A stretch of DNA of 64,000 nucleotides from Xenorhabdus doucetiae (GTDB taxonomy: Bacteria > Pseudomonadota > Gammaproteobacteria > Enterobacterales > Enterobacteriaceae): NCBI RefSeq assembly GCF_000968195.1, contig NZ_FO704550.1:1302001-1366000 (forward strand), in the 5' to 3' direction. The notes beneath the pieces were generated by a model. That model saw nothing but the letters and a program-made list of their open reading frames with translations, was not told the DNA's origin and did no database searches. Below are positions 28,024-36,916 of this stretch, in pieces. Made by a program: the position numbers and the translations under genes. The stretch's first letter is position 1, and every line of letters begins with the position of its first letter.

Positions 28024-28557
28024 ATGAAAACGATAGAAGTTGATGAAGACCTTTACCGCTTTATTGCAAGCCAAACTCTGCATATCGGTGAAAGTGCATC
28101 TGATATTTTACGGCGCATATTGAAGTTGGACGCCGGGCAGCCAGTACAAATCACAGAGCCTGCCAACGACCCTGCACCTGTTGTTAAGACCCCGGCTGCC
28201 CGTTCCCGTGATGCTGTCCGCGTTATTCGTGAATTATTGCTTTCTGATGAGTACGCTGAAAAGAAAAAATCGGTTGAGCGTTTTATGCTGACCCTGTCTA
28301 CACTGTATAGCCTGAACAGCGAGAGTTTCACCAAAGCAACGGAATCGATGCACGGCCGTACTCGTACCTATTTCGCCGGTGATGAGCACACTTTATTAGC
28401 CAGCGGTAAGCAAACCAAGCCTCGTCATATTCCCGGCACTCCTTTTTGGGTGATCACCAATACCAATACTGACCGTAAACGCAGCATGATTGAACATATC
28501 ATGCAGGATATGAAGTTTCCGGCAAATTTGATTGAGAGAGTGTGTGGCACTATTTAA
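28024..28557 (+). CDS. seqA: SeqA, negative modulator of replication initiation
   Basis: 177 residues (E. coli 181). The N-terminal part MKTIEVDEDLYRFIASQTLHIGESASDILRRIL is the multimerisation domain. The C-terminal half (about 60-177, with ATESMHGRTRTYFAGDEHTL) is the hemimethylated-GATC binding domain. SeqA sequesters newly replicated oriC and dnaA and helps organise the chromosome. It is divergent from ybfF and upstream of pgm, the E. coli order. Confidence 0.98.
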   Translation: MKTIEVDEDLYRFIASQTLHIGESASDILRRILKLDAGQPVQITEPANDPAPVVKTPAARSRDAVRVIRELLLSDEYAEKKKSVERFMLTLSTLYSLNSESFTKATESMHGRTRTYFAGDEHTLLASGKQTKPRHIPGTPFWVITNTNTDRKRSMIEHIMQDMKFPANLIERVCGTI

Positions 28558-28647
28558 TTTTAGTTAGTTGCCCTATCATCCAATCGCTTAATTTATTAGC
28601 ACTGCACTGGCGATAAGCCGGTGCGCTCTCCCAGGAGAAATAATAAA

Positions 28648-30288
28648 GTGGCCATTCATCCAAGAGCCGGGCAGCTCGCCCAGCAGTATGACTTAATCAA
28701 TGTTGCCCAGCTCACTTCACAGTATTACACCTTACAACCCCATTCTGAAAACCCAGCGCATAAGGTCAAGTTCGGAACTTCCGGCCATCGTGGCAGCGCT
28801 GGGCGCAATAGTTTTAATGAATCACATATTCTGGCCATTGCTCAGGCCATTGTGGAAGTGCGTTCGCAACAGGGGATCACCGGGCCATGTTATGTGGGTA
28901 AAGATACCCATGCGCTTTCAGAAGCGGCCTTTATCTCCGTATTGGAAGTGTTAACGGCGAATGGTGTTGATGTGGTTGTGCAGGAGAATAATGGGTTTAC
29001 GCCAACGCCTGCCATTTCCTATGCCATCTTATGTCACAATCGGCAGGGAAAAAGTCTGGCCGATGGTATCGTGATCACGCCATCCCATAATCCGCCGGAA
29101 GACGGTGGCATTAAATATAATCCGCCTAATGGCGGGCCGGCCGATACCGATCTGACGGCAATCATTGAGCAGCGTGCCAATGAATTACTGGCGGTTGGCC
29201 TCAATGGCGTCAAGTGCCTGCCTTATGAACAGGCATTAAAGAGTGAATATTTGCATCCTCAGGATTTGATTGATCCTTATGTTACTGCGCTGGGTGATGT
29301 TGTCGATATGGCTGCGATCCAGCAAGCAGGCTTAAAGATTGGTATTGATCCATTAGGCGGTTCAGGGATTGCCTACTGGCAGCGGATTGGCGAATATTAC
29401 CATCTCGATCTGACACTGGTTAATGATAAAGTCGATCAAACATTCCGTTTTATGACACTGGATCATGATGGCGTGATCCGCATGGATTGCTCATCCCGTT
29501 GGGCTATGGCGGGGCTGCTGGAATTGCGGGGTAAATTTGATTTGGCCTTTGCCAATGATCCTGATTATGACCGTCATGGCATTATTACGCCGGCGGGTTT
29601 GATGAATCCTAACCATTATTTGGCAACGGCGGTTGATTACCTGTTCCGTCACCGTCCACAATGGCAGAAAAATATTGCCGTGGGTAAGACACTGGTTTCC
29701 AGCGCCATGATTGATCGTGTGGTCGCCGACTTGGGACGTGAATTAGTGGAAGTTCCCGTCGGTTTTAAATGGTTTGTGGATGGATTGCATCAAGGCAGTC
29801 TGGGCTTTGGCGGAGAAGAAAGTGCGGGGGCTTCTTTCCTGCGTTTTGACGGCACACCGTGGTCAACGGATAAAGACGGCATGATTCTTTGCCTGTTGGC
29901 GGCGGAAATGACCGCCGTGACGGGTGAGAATCCGCAGCAACGTTATGATAAATTGGCCGCCCGATTCGGTACGCCAAGCTATAGCCGCATTCAGGCTCCG
30001 GCGACGCATCAGCAAAAAGCCTTGCTGTCTAAACTGTCCCCGGAAATGGTTAAGGCCGATATCTTGGCCGGTGATCCGATTACCGCTCGTCTGACAACCG
30101 CATCGGGCAATGGGGCTTCCATTGGTGGCTTGAAAGTCATGAGTGACAACGGTTGGTTTGCTGCCCGTCCTTCTGGTACAGAAGAAGCCTATAAAATTTA
30201 TTGTGAAAGTTTCCTCGGTGCCGAGCATCGTGAAAAAATTGAGCAAGAAGCGCAGGAAATCGTTAATCAGGTATTTGCTGCGGGTTGA
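28648..30288 (+). CDS. pgm: Phosphoglucomutase (alpha-D-glucose phosphate specific)
   Basis: 546 residues from a GTG at 28648 (VAIHPRAGQLAQQYDLINV), the same length as E. coli Pgm, with AGGAGAAA about 10 nt upstream. The in-frame extension to 28621 is not supported. The phosphoserine loop is TPSHNPPEDGGIKY, the metal loop DPDYDRHG, the sugar loop GGEESAGASF and the phosphate loop RPSGTEEAYKIY. The enzyme interconverts glucose-1-P and glucose-6-P, linking glycogen and UDP-glucose metabolism to glycolysis. It lies 90 bp downstream of seqA and is probably cotranscribed. Confidence 0.97.
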   Translation: MAIHPRAGQLAQQYDLINVAQLTSQYYTLQPHSENPAHKVKFGTSGHRGSAGRNSFNESHILAIAQAIVEVRSQQGITGPCYVGKDTHALSEAAFISVLEVLTANGVDVVVQENNGFTPTPAISYAILCHNRQGKSLADGIVITPSHNPPEDGGIKYNPPNGGPADTDLTAIIEQRANELLAVGLNGVKCLPYEQALKSEYLHPQDLIDPYVTALGDVVDMAAIQQAGLKIGIDPLGGSGIAYWQRIGEYYHLDLTLVNDKVDQTFRFMTLDHDGVIRMDCSSRWAMAGLLELRGKFDLAFANDPDYDRHGIITPAGLMNPNHYLATAVDYLFRHRPQWQKNIAVGKTLVSSAMIDRVVADLGRELVEVPVGFKWFVDGLHQGSLGFGGEESAGASFLRFDGTPWSTDKDGMILCLLAAEMTAVTGENPQQRYDKLAARFGTPSYSRIQAPATHQQKALLSKLSPEMVKADILAGDPITARLTTASGNGASIGGLKVMSDNGWFAARPSGTEEAYKIYCESFLGAEHREKIEQEAQEIVNQVFAAG

Positions 30289-30308
30289 TTAGGCTGTGAA
30301 AAAACAAG

Positions 30309-30336
30309 AGCCGTAGCAATTGCTGCGGCTTTTTGC
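30309..30336. terminator. Terminator shared by pgm and the EamA gene
   Basis: AGCCGTAGCAATTGCTGCGGCT forms a near-perfect hairpin followed by TTTTTGC on the plus strand, with AAAAACAAG on the other side. It lies between convergent genes, ending pgm 20 bp after its stop. Confidence 0.85.
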
Positions 30337-30337
30337 T

Positions 30338-30766
30338 TTACCCCAAAGCGACCATCAACGCCCCGATGGTAATGAGTGCGACGCCTGCGGCAGCTATCAG
30401 CGAAATTTTCTCCCCAAACAGGATCACCGCCAGAATGACCGCAAATACCACGCTGAGTTTATCGATAGGCGCCACTTGGGAAACTTTGCCATGTTTGATC
30501 GCCAGAAAATAGAATAACCAAGAAAGCGCGCCGGCTATTCCGCTTAACAGGATAAACAGCAGCGCCTTGCGATTGGCCATAATCTCACTGATAAGATTCA
30601 ATTTTCCCTGCACAATGACCACGCCGACCAAAAACAGCGCCATAATGACCGCCCGAATGGCCGTTGCCGTATTGGCATCTAAATTTTGCAAGCCAATTTT
30701 GCCAAAAATAGCCACCAGTGCCGCGGTTAGCGCGGAGAGTAAGGCATAAATCAGCCATGTACTCAT
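30338..30766 (-). CDS. EamA-domain small drug/metabolite transporter
   Basis: 142 residues from the ATG at 30766 (MSTWLIYALLSALTAALVAIFGKIG). AGGA lies 10 nt upstream; a TTG two codons earlier is unlikely. Four to five hydrophobic segments cover nearly the whole chain and form one EamA unit (about residues 1-142), so the protein must dimerise like SMR transporters. The last part, KLSVVFAVILAVILFGEKISLIAAAGVALITIGAL, is the usual EamA C-terminal helix pair. Substrate unknown. It faces pgm and shares its terminator. Confidence 0.85.
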   Translation of the reverse strand: MSTWLIYALLSALTAALVAIFGKIGLQNLDANTATAIRAVIMALFLVGVVIVQGKLNLISEIMANRKALLFILLSGIAGALSWLFYFLAIKHGKVSQVAPIDKLSVVFAVILAVILFGEKISLIAAAGVALITIGALMVALG

Positions 30767-30886
30767 ATTCAATTCATCCTATGCTTGATATTACCGTGTT
30801 GTCTCAGAGGAGTGAATCATAGGCTAATTTTGTTGATATGTGAAAACCCAATAAATAAAAGATTGCCCAAGGTGCAGATAAAATCA

Positions 30887-30930
30887 CTCATCCTTTATCT
30901 TACTCCCTATATTTATAAATAAAGGATGAG
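30887..30930. repeat. 12-bp inverted repeat upstream of the pullulanase gene
   Basis: CTCATCCTTTAT (30887-30898) and ATAAAGGATGAG (30919-30930) are exact reverse complements with a 20-nt AT-rich spacer. It sits about 110 bp before the pullulanase start and about 120 bp upstream of the EamA start on the other side. It could be an operator or the hairpin of an orphan terminator. Confidence 0.5.
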
Positions 30931-31039
30931 GTGGGTGGCTTAATAGCGTGTTTAAATAGATTTTCATAATAGTGATACAGGCAAATCTTCCCTTTGGGAA
31001 CGTTATTTAATGTAATCTTTCTATTAACAAGGTTTGGCG

Positions 31040-34024
31040 ATGAAATCTGACTTTTGGAGGAAGATTTATCTTATTTTAATAAGCAGTCTATTTATTTTAT
31101 TGCTCACACAGTGCGTTCCAAATAAACGCGCTTCAAATAATTGTGTTCAAAATAAAAGTGACTTGTCGCAAACTCAGGAGAAACCAATGGTACATGGTTT
31201 GAAGCATAGCTTGAAGCATGATTTGAAACCAATATCAGACAGTGAACAAATCTATTGTTGTCGTATTGGAAATGCTAATTCTGAGCCAGAAATTTCTCAG
31301 GCTTCCGCGCACTGGGTTGATAAACAAACGTTATTGTGGTCAGGTGGCACAGGTAAACCGATTGTTCGTTTATATTATAATAAAAACAAAAAGATAAAGT
31401 TAAATGATCGCGGTTATTTTACGGATCATTACCTGACACTCAGACCGACAACTTTAAACCAAGAAACAGCAAAAAAATTCCCTCATTTGGCAAAATGGGC
31501 CGCATTCCGTCTGCCTGATAATGTGGATATTGATCCGTTGTTGATGGGGGATTTGGTCGCTTTGGCGGCGAATGAACACGGTGCATTACTCTCGGCAACC
31601 CAAGTACAAACCGCGGGTATGTTGGATGATCGTTTCGCTGAGGCTGCTGGTAAGTTGGACTATGGAGCACGGATAAACGACAAGGGCGTGATTTTCCGTT
31701 TGTGGGCACCGACTGCCCAAGAGGTTGGTCTGGTTATTTATAATCAAGATAAGCAGATGATGACCAGCCATACCATGCAGCGTGATGCAGCAAGTGGCTC
31801 CTGGTCATGGCAAGGTGGCAAAGCGTTGATTGGCGCTTATTATCGCTACGCCTTAAAGGTTTACCATCCCTATTCCCGCCATGTGGAACGCTACGAGGTG
31901 ACCGATCCTTATTCTTATAGCCTGTCGACGAATTCAGAATATAGTCAGGTCGTCAATTTGGATGATACCTCACTGAAACCGCAAAATTGGGATAACCTGC
32001 TGACGCCGCACCCACAAAATACACCAACGGATATTGCCCGCATGACCATTTATGAAGCGCATATCCGTGATCTTTCCGTTGCAGACAGCACAATACCAGA
32101 CGTTTGGCGTGGTAAATATCTGGCACTGACTGACAATAACAGCGATATGTTTAAGCATCTTAAGGCGTTGAGTCGGGCGGGAATGACCCATATGGAGTTA
32201 TTGCCGGTGTTTGATATCGCTTCCGTGAATGAATTTAGCCATCAGGTGGCTGATCTTGAACACCCTTTTAGTCGCCTGTGTCAAATCAATCCAGAGGTGA
32301 AAAATAGCCGTTTTGCCGATTATTGCCGTAGCACATTGACTGTGCGGGAGGTTTTGCAGCAATTGCTGCGTGATGACAATATCAATAATCCGCAAGTACA
32401 AGAATTAAATACATTGGTGGCAAAAACGGATTCTTATAATTGGGGTTACGATCCGTTTCATTACTCCGTACCGGAAGGATCTTATGCCACTGATCCAGAA
32501 GGTGCCGGTCGCATAAAAGAGTTTCGCGCCATGATACAGGCTATCAAACAGCAATTAGGCATGAATGTGATCATGGATGTTGTCTACAACCATACCGACG
32601 CGGCAGGCCCTACATCTCGGACATCGGTGTTGGATAAGATTGTACCTTGGTATTACCACCGTTTGGATGAAATAACAGGCAGTATTGAAAATAATACCTG
32701 TTGTGCTGATACGGCGCCTGAACGTCGTATGTTTGCCAAACTGATTGAAGACTCACTGGTGACTTGGGTTAAAGATTATAAGATTGATGCCTTTCGGTTC
32801 GATTTAATGGGATATCACCCCAAAGCGCAAATGATATCGGCACTCGAAAAAGTGCGAACCATTAACCCATCAGTCTACTTTTTCGGCGAAGGCTGGAATT
32901 CCGGGCAGGATGATCGATTTGAAACCGCGTCGCAAATCAATCTTAAGGGAACAGGCATTGGAACTTTCTCTGACAGGATGCGGGATGCAGTACGTGGCGG
33001 TGGGCCATTTGACGTTGCTGACCGTATTCGCAGTCAGCAGGGGATAGGTAATGGAGCTGAAATATTACCTAATGAGATCGCCAAATTAGATGCCGATTAC
33101 GTTCGTCATTTATGGGATCTGGTGCGCCTTGGCATGGCGGGTAATCTGGCTGATTTTGTCATGATTGATAAAGATGGCGCAGTGAAAACCGGCAGAGAAA
33201 TTGATTATAAGGGGGTTGCTGCGGGTTATGCGTTAGATCCTATTGAAGCACTGAATTATGTCTCTAAGCATGATAATCAAACATTGTGGGACATTATTAG
33301 CTATAAAGCGGCCCATGAAGCCTCCCTGATGACAAGAGTGCGTATGCAGGCGATCTCGCTTTCTACGGTATTTCTGGGGCAAGGATTGGCTTTCGATCAA
33401 CAGGGTTCAGAGTTATTGCGCTCAAAATCATTTACCCGTGATTCTTATGATGCCGGCGATTGGTTTAATCGGGTTAGTTATGATTACAAAGACAATAATT
33501 ATGATGTGGGATTACCCGAACGTAAGAACGATGGCAAGAATTATCCCTTGATTGATCGGGTGAAAAATCGGGTAAAAAAACCAGGTCAAAATGAATTATT
33601 ACAGATGGTGGCATTTTATCAGGAGCTATTGCGGTTACGTCAATTTTCACCCTTGATGACGCTTGGCGATGGTGCGGCTGTCAGGCAACGTGTCGATTTT
33701 GTGAATGTTGGCCCTCATCAGCAAATTGGCTTACTGGTCATGACGATTGATGACGGCAATCTGACTTCGCGTGATCGTGATTGGCGGTTTGATGGCTTGG
33801 TGGTTGTGATTAATGCCGCGCCTTGGTCTGTGACTGTCAAAGATATTAATGCCAAGGGTTTGCAATTAAATGATATTCAACGTGAATTAGGCGAGGCGTC
33901 TTTGGCGGCGGGAATACGCATAACAGAAAATGGAGAGGTAATCATGCCTGCATGGTCGGCAGCCGTACTGGTTCTGCCACAACACGGGATACGTGGGACA
34001 GGTTTGCCGGTGCGCAGGAAATAA
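31040..34024 (+). CDS. pulA: Lipoprotein pullulanase-type alpha-1,6-glucosidase (GH13)
   Basis: 994 residues from the ATG at 31040; AAGG lies upstream and a TTG two codons earlier is not needed. The N-terminus (MKSDFWRKIYLILISSLF..LLLTQC) is a lipoprotein signal with Cys25 as lipid anchor. The start codon, charged n-region and hydrophobic core fit this. A CBM48-like domain (about 210-290: GVIFRLWAPTAQEVGLVIYN) precedes the GH13 barrel with YEAHIRDLS, MDVVYNHT, DAFRFDLMGYH (nucleophile D588), FFGEGWN (acid E617) and SKHDNQTLWD. It should hydrolyse alpha-1,6 branches of glycogen, pullulan or limit dextrin in the envelope. Compared with E. coli, it occupies the place of the speF-potE and kdpE genes, and its stop lies 34 bp from the kdpD stop. 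The gene symbol follows the pullulanase family. Confidence 0.9.
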   Translation: MKSDFWRKIYLILISSLFILLLTQCVPNKRASNNCVQNKSDLSQTQEKPMVHGLKHSLKHDLKPISDSEQIYCCRIGNANSEPEISQASAHWVDKQTLLWSGGTGKPIVRLYYNKNKKIKLNDRGYFTDHYLTLRPTTLNQETAKKFPHLAKWAAFRLPDNVDIDPLLMGDLVALAANEHGALLSATQVQTAGMLDDRFAEAAGKLDYGARINDKGVIFRLWAPTAQEVGLVIYNQDKQMMTSHTMQRDAASGSWSWQGGKALIGAYYRYALKVYHPYSRHVERYEVTDPYSYSLSTNSEYSQVVNLDDTSLKPQNWDNLLTPHPQNTPTDIARMTIYEAHIRDLSVADSTIPDVWRGKYLALTDNNSDMFKHLKALSRAGMTHMELLPVFDIASVNEFSHQVADLEHPFSRLCQINPEVKNSRFADYCRSTLTVREVLQQLLRDDNINNPQVQELNTLVAKTDSYNWGYDPFHYSVPEGSYATDPEGAGRIKEFRAMIQAIKQQLGMNVIMDVVYNHTDAAGPTSRTSVLDKIVPWYYHRLDEITGSIENNTCCADTAPERRMFAKLIEDSLVTWVKDYKIDAFRFDLMGYHPKAQMISALEKVRTINPSVYFFGEGWNSGQDDRFETASQINLKGTGIGTFSDRMRDAVRGGGPFDVADRIRSQQGIGNGAEILPNEIAKLDADYVRHLWDLVRLGMAGNLADFVMIDKDGAVKTGREIDYKGVAAGYALDPIEALNYVSKHDNQTLWDIISYKAAHEASLMTRVRMQAISLSTVFLGQGLAFDQQGSELLRSKSFTRDSYDAGDWFNRVSYDYKDNNYDVGLPERKNDGKNYPLIDRVKNRVKKPGQNELLQMVAFYQELLRLRQFSPLMTLGDGAAVRQRVDFVNVGPHQQIGLLVMTIDDGNLTSRDRDWRFDGLVVVINAAPWSVTVKDINAKGLQLNDIQRELGEASLAAGIRITENGEVIMPAWSAAVLVLPQHGIRGTGLPVRRK

Positions 34025-34025
34025 C

Positions 34026-34050
34026 GCAATCAGGCACCTTGCCTGATTGC
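34026..34050. terminator. Bidirectional hairpin between pulA and kdpD
   Basis: GCAATCAGGCA - CCT - TGCCTGATTGC is a perfect 11-bp stem with a 3-nt loop, between two converging genes (stops at 34024 and 34059). T runs are weak on both sides. Confidence 0.7.
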
Positions 34051-34058
34051 CGTGGGGC

Positions 34059-36275
34059 TTACTGTTTTGGAATCTCCTTGGGAACCATATCAAGCAGGTT
34101 ATTGACTTGTCGCGAAGTACTGAGGATTTGCTGGCGAATTTGGTTAACTTGTTGAGTATGAGGTGAATTTTCTGCGGATAAATCCAACATCAGCATTTCA
34201 GTTTGTCCGAATAGTACGGTTAACGGGGTCAGTAAGTCGTGAGATAGTGCTGCCAGTAATGAGTTACGCAGTTGCTCCCGCTCAATTTCCAGTTTGGCGG
34301 ATTCTGCGGAGCGGGCAAGGTATAAGCGTTCCAGTGCGTTGGCGATCAGTCCCGTGAAGATTTGTAATAACCGTTGTTGTTCCGGCACCAGTAATTGATG
34401 CTGATTAGGGGATTCAATGGCAAGAACGGCAAAAACCTGTGAGGGGTTAGCGATAGGTAATAACTGATAAGGGACTCCTGGTAATGTATCAGTACCCGCT
34501 CCGGCAGGTTGTTTTTTCTCAAAACACCACTTAGCTATCGCATTATCAATTTGCATCTGACCACCGTTATGGGATCGCACTTGGTGTAAATGGTGGTTGC
34601 TATCTGGTAGTAACAACCCCGTTTTTGCCTGAAAACTATTGGACAGAAAGTGATAGCTAATACGGGCTACATCTTCTTCATTCAGGGCCTTACTGAGTTC
34701 ACGGGTGATTTCGTACAGGTGCCGTGTCCGTTGTTCGCGATAACGAGCGACTCTGGCTTGATAGCGTATCCCTGCGGTGAGGTTTCCGACAACGGCCCCG
34801 ACAATCAGCATAACGGTCAGTGTGAGCAGATACTGCATGTTTTTGACTTCCAACGACCAGTGTGGTTGGACGAAAAAAATGTCAAAACTGATAACATTGA
34901 CGAAAGCAGCAAAGACAGATGGCCAACGACCATAAAACAGCGCGATAATGACCACGCCGAGCAGGTAAATTGCCACCAAATTGGCTTGATCAAGGGTCAG
35001 CAAGAATGTTCGGGAAAAGAGGGTAATCAGGGCACAGAGCACAATGGCCATCAAAAAGCCCTGAATCGAGATCCGCCATTTATCATTGAATGTTCGGTTA
35101 TCTTTTGGTTCTTTGTCCCCACGTTTTTTATCTTCCAACGCAACAATAATCAAATCCAAATCAGGACCGAGTTTCCCCAGTCGTTCTGAAAAATCACGAT
35201 GCCATTTGAAGCCAAAGAAATTGGTATGTGAGTTGTAATAGCGGCCAATCAGGATTTTCCCCAGATTATGCTCTCTGGCGTAGCGCAGGATGGCTTTTTC
35301 TTCATGAGAATCGGAGAGGGTTGCAGTTTCTGCACCGAGATCTTGCGCCAGCTTCAAGGCTTGTAAGATGGTGCGACGTTTGTTTTTTGGTAATCGGTGT
35401 AGTTTGGGGGTTTCAACGTAAACGGCATGCCAGACACAATCGAGTTTTGCTGCCAGACGAGCGGCTTTCCGAATCAGCTTTTCATTGCCTGCATTGTAGC
35501 CAATACACAATAGTAGATTTTCTCGCGTATGCCATACGGGTTCTCTTCCCTGAGTATCACGAAAGGCGCGCATTTGATCATCTACACGATCGGCCGTGCG
35601 GCGCAATGCCAATTCACGCAGGGCAATCAGATTCCCTTTGCGGAAAAAATGTTCAATGGCACGTTCGGCCTGACCTGAAATATAAACCTTGCCATCATTG
35701 AGCCGCTGACGCAGATCATCGGGCGGAAGATCGACCAGAACAACATCATCAGCCTGATCGAAGATATGATCGGGAATCGTTTCTCGAACGCGAATGCCGG
35801 TAATACCGCCGACAACATCATTCAGGCTTTCCAAATGCTGCACATTGATGGTAGTCAGCACATCAATGCCAGCTTCCAGTAGTTCTTCGACATCCTGCCA
35901 GCGTTTTGGATGGCGGCAGCCTTTGGGATTACTGAATGCCAGCTCGTCCATCAGAATAATGGCCGGATGGCGGGCAAGGGCAGCATCAATGTCAAAAGCC
36001 GCTATCCTGCGTTCATGATAGTGGAAATATTTGGGGGGTAATTGAGGCAAGCCTTGCAGCAGAGCCGCCGTTTCTTGCCGTTCATGGGTTTCAACAACGC
36101 CGACAATAACGTCTAACCCTTGTGCCAGTAACCGTTGAGCTTCTTGCAGCATGGCATAAGTTTTACCGACACCGGCACAAGCGCCGAAAAATATTTTTAG
36201 TTTGCCACGTGGCTTTTTGTTTGCCAGTGTCAGTAAGTCATCAGGATCAGGGCGCTGGGGTTCATTCTGTGCCAT
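34059..36275 (-). CDS. kdpD: KdpD potassium sensor, truncated: no ATP-binding kinase domain
   Basis: 738 residues; E. coli KdpD has 894. The KdpD domain is present with Walker A GACAGVGKTYAM and ILMDELAFSN, then the UspA-like region (about 250-370: LLLCIGYNAGNEKLIRKAAR), four membrane segments (about 400-500) and the GAF-like part (about 520-660). The dimerisation helix carries ALSHDLLTPL; His679 aligns with phospho-accepting His673 of E. coli. The conserved Arg of HDLRTPL is Leu here. After LLDM the frame reads VPKEIPKQ and stops, 59 residues past the histidine. The catalytic ATPase domain is absent, and the next 34 bp lead straight into the pulA end, so it is not merely frameshifted. No kdpE follows. 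Autophosphorylation should be impossible in cis. It overlaps kdpC by 14 bp. Confidence 0.9.
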   Translation of the reverse strand: MAQNEPQRPDPDDLLTLANKKPRGKLKIFFGACAGVGKTYAMLQEAQRLLAQGLDVIVGVVETHERQETAALLQGLPQLPPKYFHYHERRIAAFDIDAALARHPAIILMDELAFSNPKGCRHPKRWQDVEELLEAGIDVLTTINVQHLESLNDVVGGITGIRVRETIPDHIFDQADDVVLVDLPPDDLRQRLNDGKVYISGQAERAIEHFFRKGNLIALRELALRRTADRVDDQMRAFRDTQGREPVWHTRENLLLCIGYNAGNEKLIRKAARLAAKLDCVWHAVYVETPKLHRLPKNKRRTILQALKLAQDLGAETATLSDSHEEKAILRYAREHNLGKILIGRYYNSHTNFFGFKWHRDFSERLGKLGPDLDLIIVALEDKKRGDKEPKDNRTFNDKWRISIQGFLMAIVLCALITLFSRTFLLTLDQANLVAIYLLGVVIIALFYGRWPSVFAAFVNVISFDIFFVQPHWSLEVKNMQYLLTLTVMLIVGAVVGNLTAGIRYQARVARYREQRTRHLYEITRELSKALNEEDVARISYHFLSNSFQAKTGLLLPDSNHHLHQVRSHNGGQMQIDNAIAKWCFEKKQPAGAGTDTLPGVPYQLLPIANPSQVFAVLAIESPNQHQLLVPEQQRLLQIFTGLIANALERLYLARSAESAKLEIEREQLRNSLLAALSHDLLTPLTVLFGQTEMLMLDLSAENSPHTQQVNQIRQQILSTSRQVNNLLDMVPKEIPKQ

Positions 36276-36873
36276 ATCTTATTCTGCCTTTTGGTTTGCC
36301 TTTTGGGTCCAGGTTATCCAACGCCAGATTCAGTTCCAGTACGTTAACTATCGGCTTCCCCATATATTTCAGCAGGGGATACTGAATGCGTTGCTGAATC
36401 AGTTTATCAACCACGTCAAGTGGCAAATAACGGGCTATCGCCACACGTTGTGCCTGAAATTCAGCCGCTTCCGGGGATATATGAGGATCGAGCCCGCTAC
36501 CCGATGCCATGATTAAATCAACGGGGATCGGAACATTGCCGGAATGATTAAATGAACGCACTTGGATTATGTTTTGCTGTATTTTGCTGTCCAGTGCCGG
36601 GTTGGTCACAGCGAGATTACTGCCTCCCGATGACAACGTGTTATAGGGTTTTTCGGCCGTCATGGAAGGCCGTCCATGAAAATAGACGGGGTTGGTAAAA
36701 TTTTGCCCTATTAATTCAGAGCCAACCCATTTGCCATCTTGCTTGATTAGCGATCCCCCTGCTTGGTGGGGAAATAACAATCCTGCGACTCCCGTCACCA
36801 GTAAGGGATAGGCAATCCCCGTGATTAGGCTAAGAAATACCAGCAACACAATGGAAGAACGTAACCAGATCAT
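36262..36873 (-). CDS. kdpC: KdpC, potassium-transporting ATPase subunit C
   Basis: 203 residues with one N-terminal membrane helix (about 5-33: SIVLLVFLSLITGIAYPLLVTGVAGLLF) and a periplasmic domain. Conserved stretches are SELIGQNFTNPVYFHGRPS, ASGSGLDPHISPEAAEFQ and YPLLKYMGKPIVNVLELNLALD. KdpC stabilises the KdpFABC K+ pump and raises its K+ affinity. It is in the kdpFABCD order and overlaps kdpD by 14 bp. Confidence 0.97.
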   Translation of the reverse strand: MIWLRSSIVLLVFLSLITGIAYPLLVTGVAGLLFPHQAGGSLIKQDGKWVGSELIGQNFTNPVYFHGRPSMTAEKPYNTLSSGGSNLAVTNPALDSKIQQNIIQVRSFNHSGNVPIPVDLIMASGSGLDPHISPEAAEFQAQRVAIARYLPLDVVDKLIQQRIQYPLLKYMGKPIVNVLELNLALDNLDPKGKPKGRIRYGTE

Positions 36874-36916
36874 TTTTCATCACCTTTATTTGTATGCCCT
36901 GATTATTTAAAGATTG

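Noticed and set aside
28621..28647. Upstream extension of pgm to the GTG at 28621.
   Set aside because: The AGGAGAAA site and the E. coli alignment place the start at the GTG at 28648.
34059..34240. Frameshift as explanation for the short KdpD.
   Set aside because: The intergenic space is only 34 bp; no frame downstream can encode the missing kinase domain.
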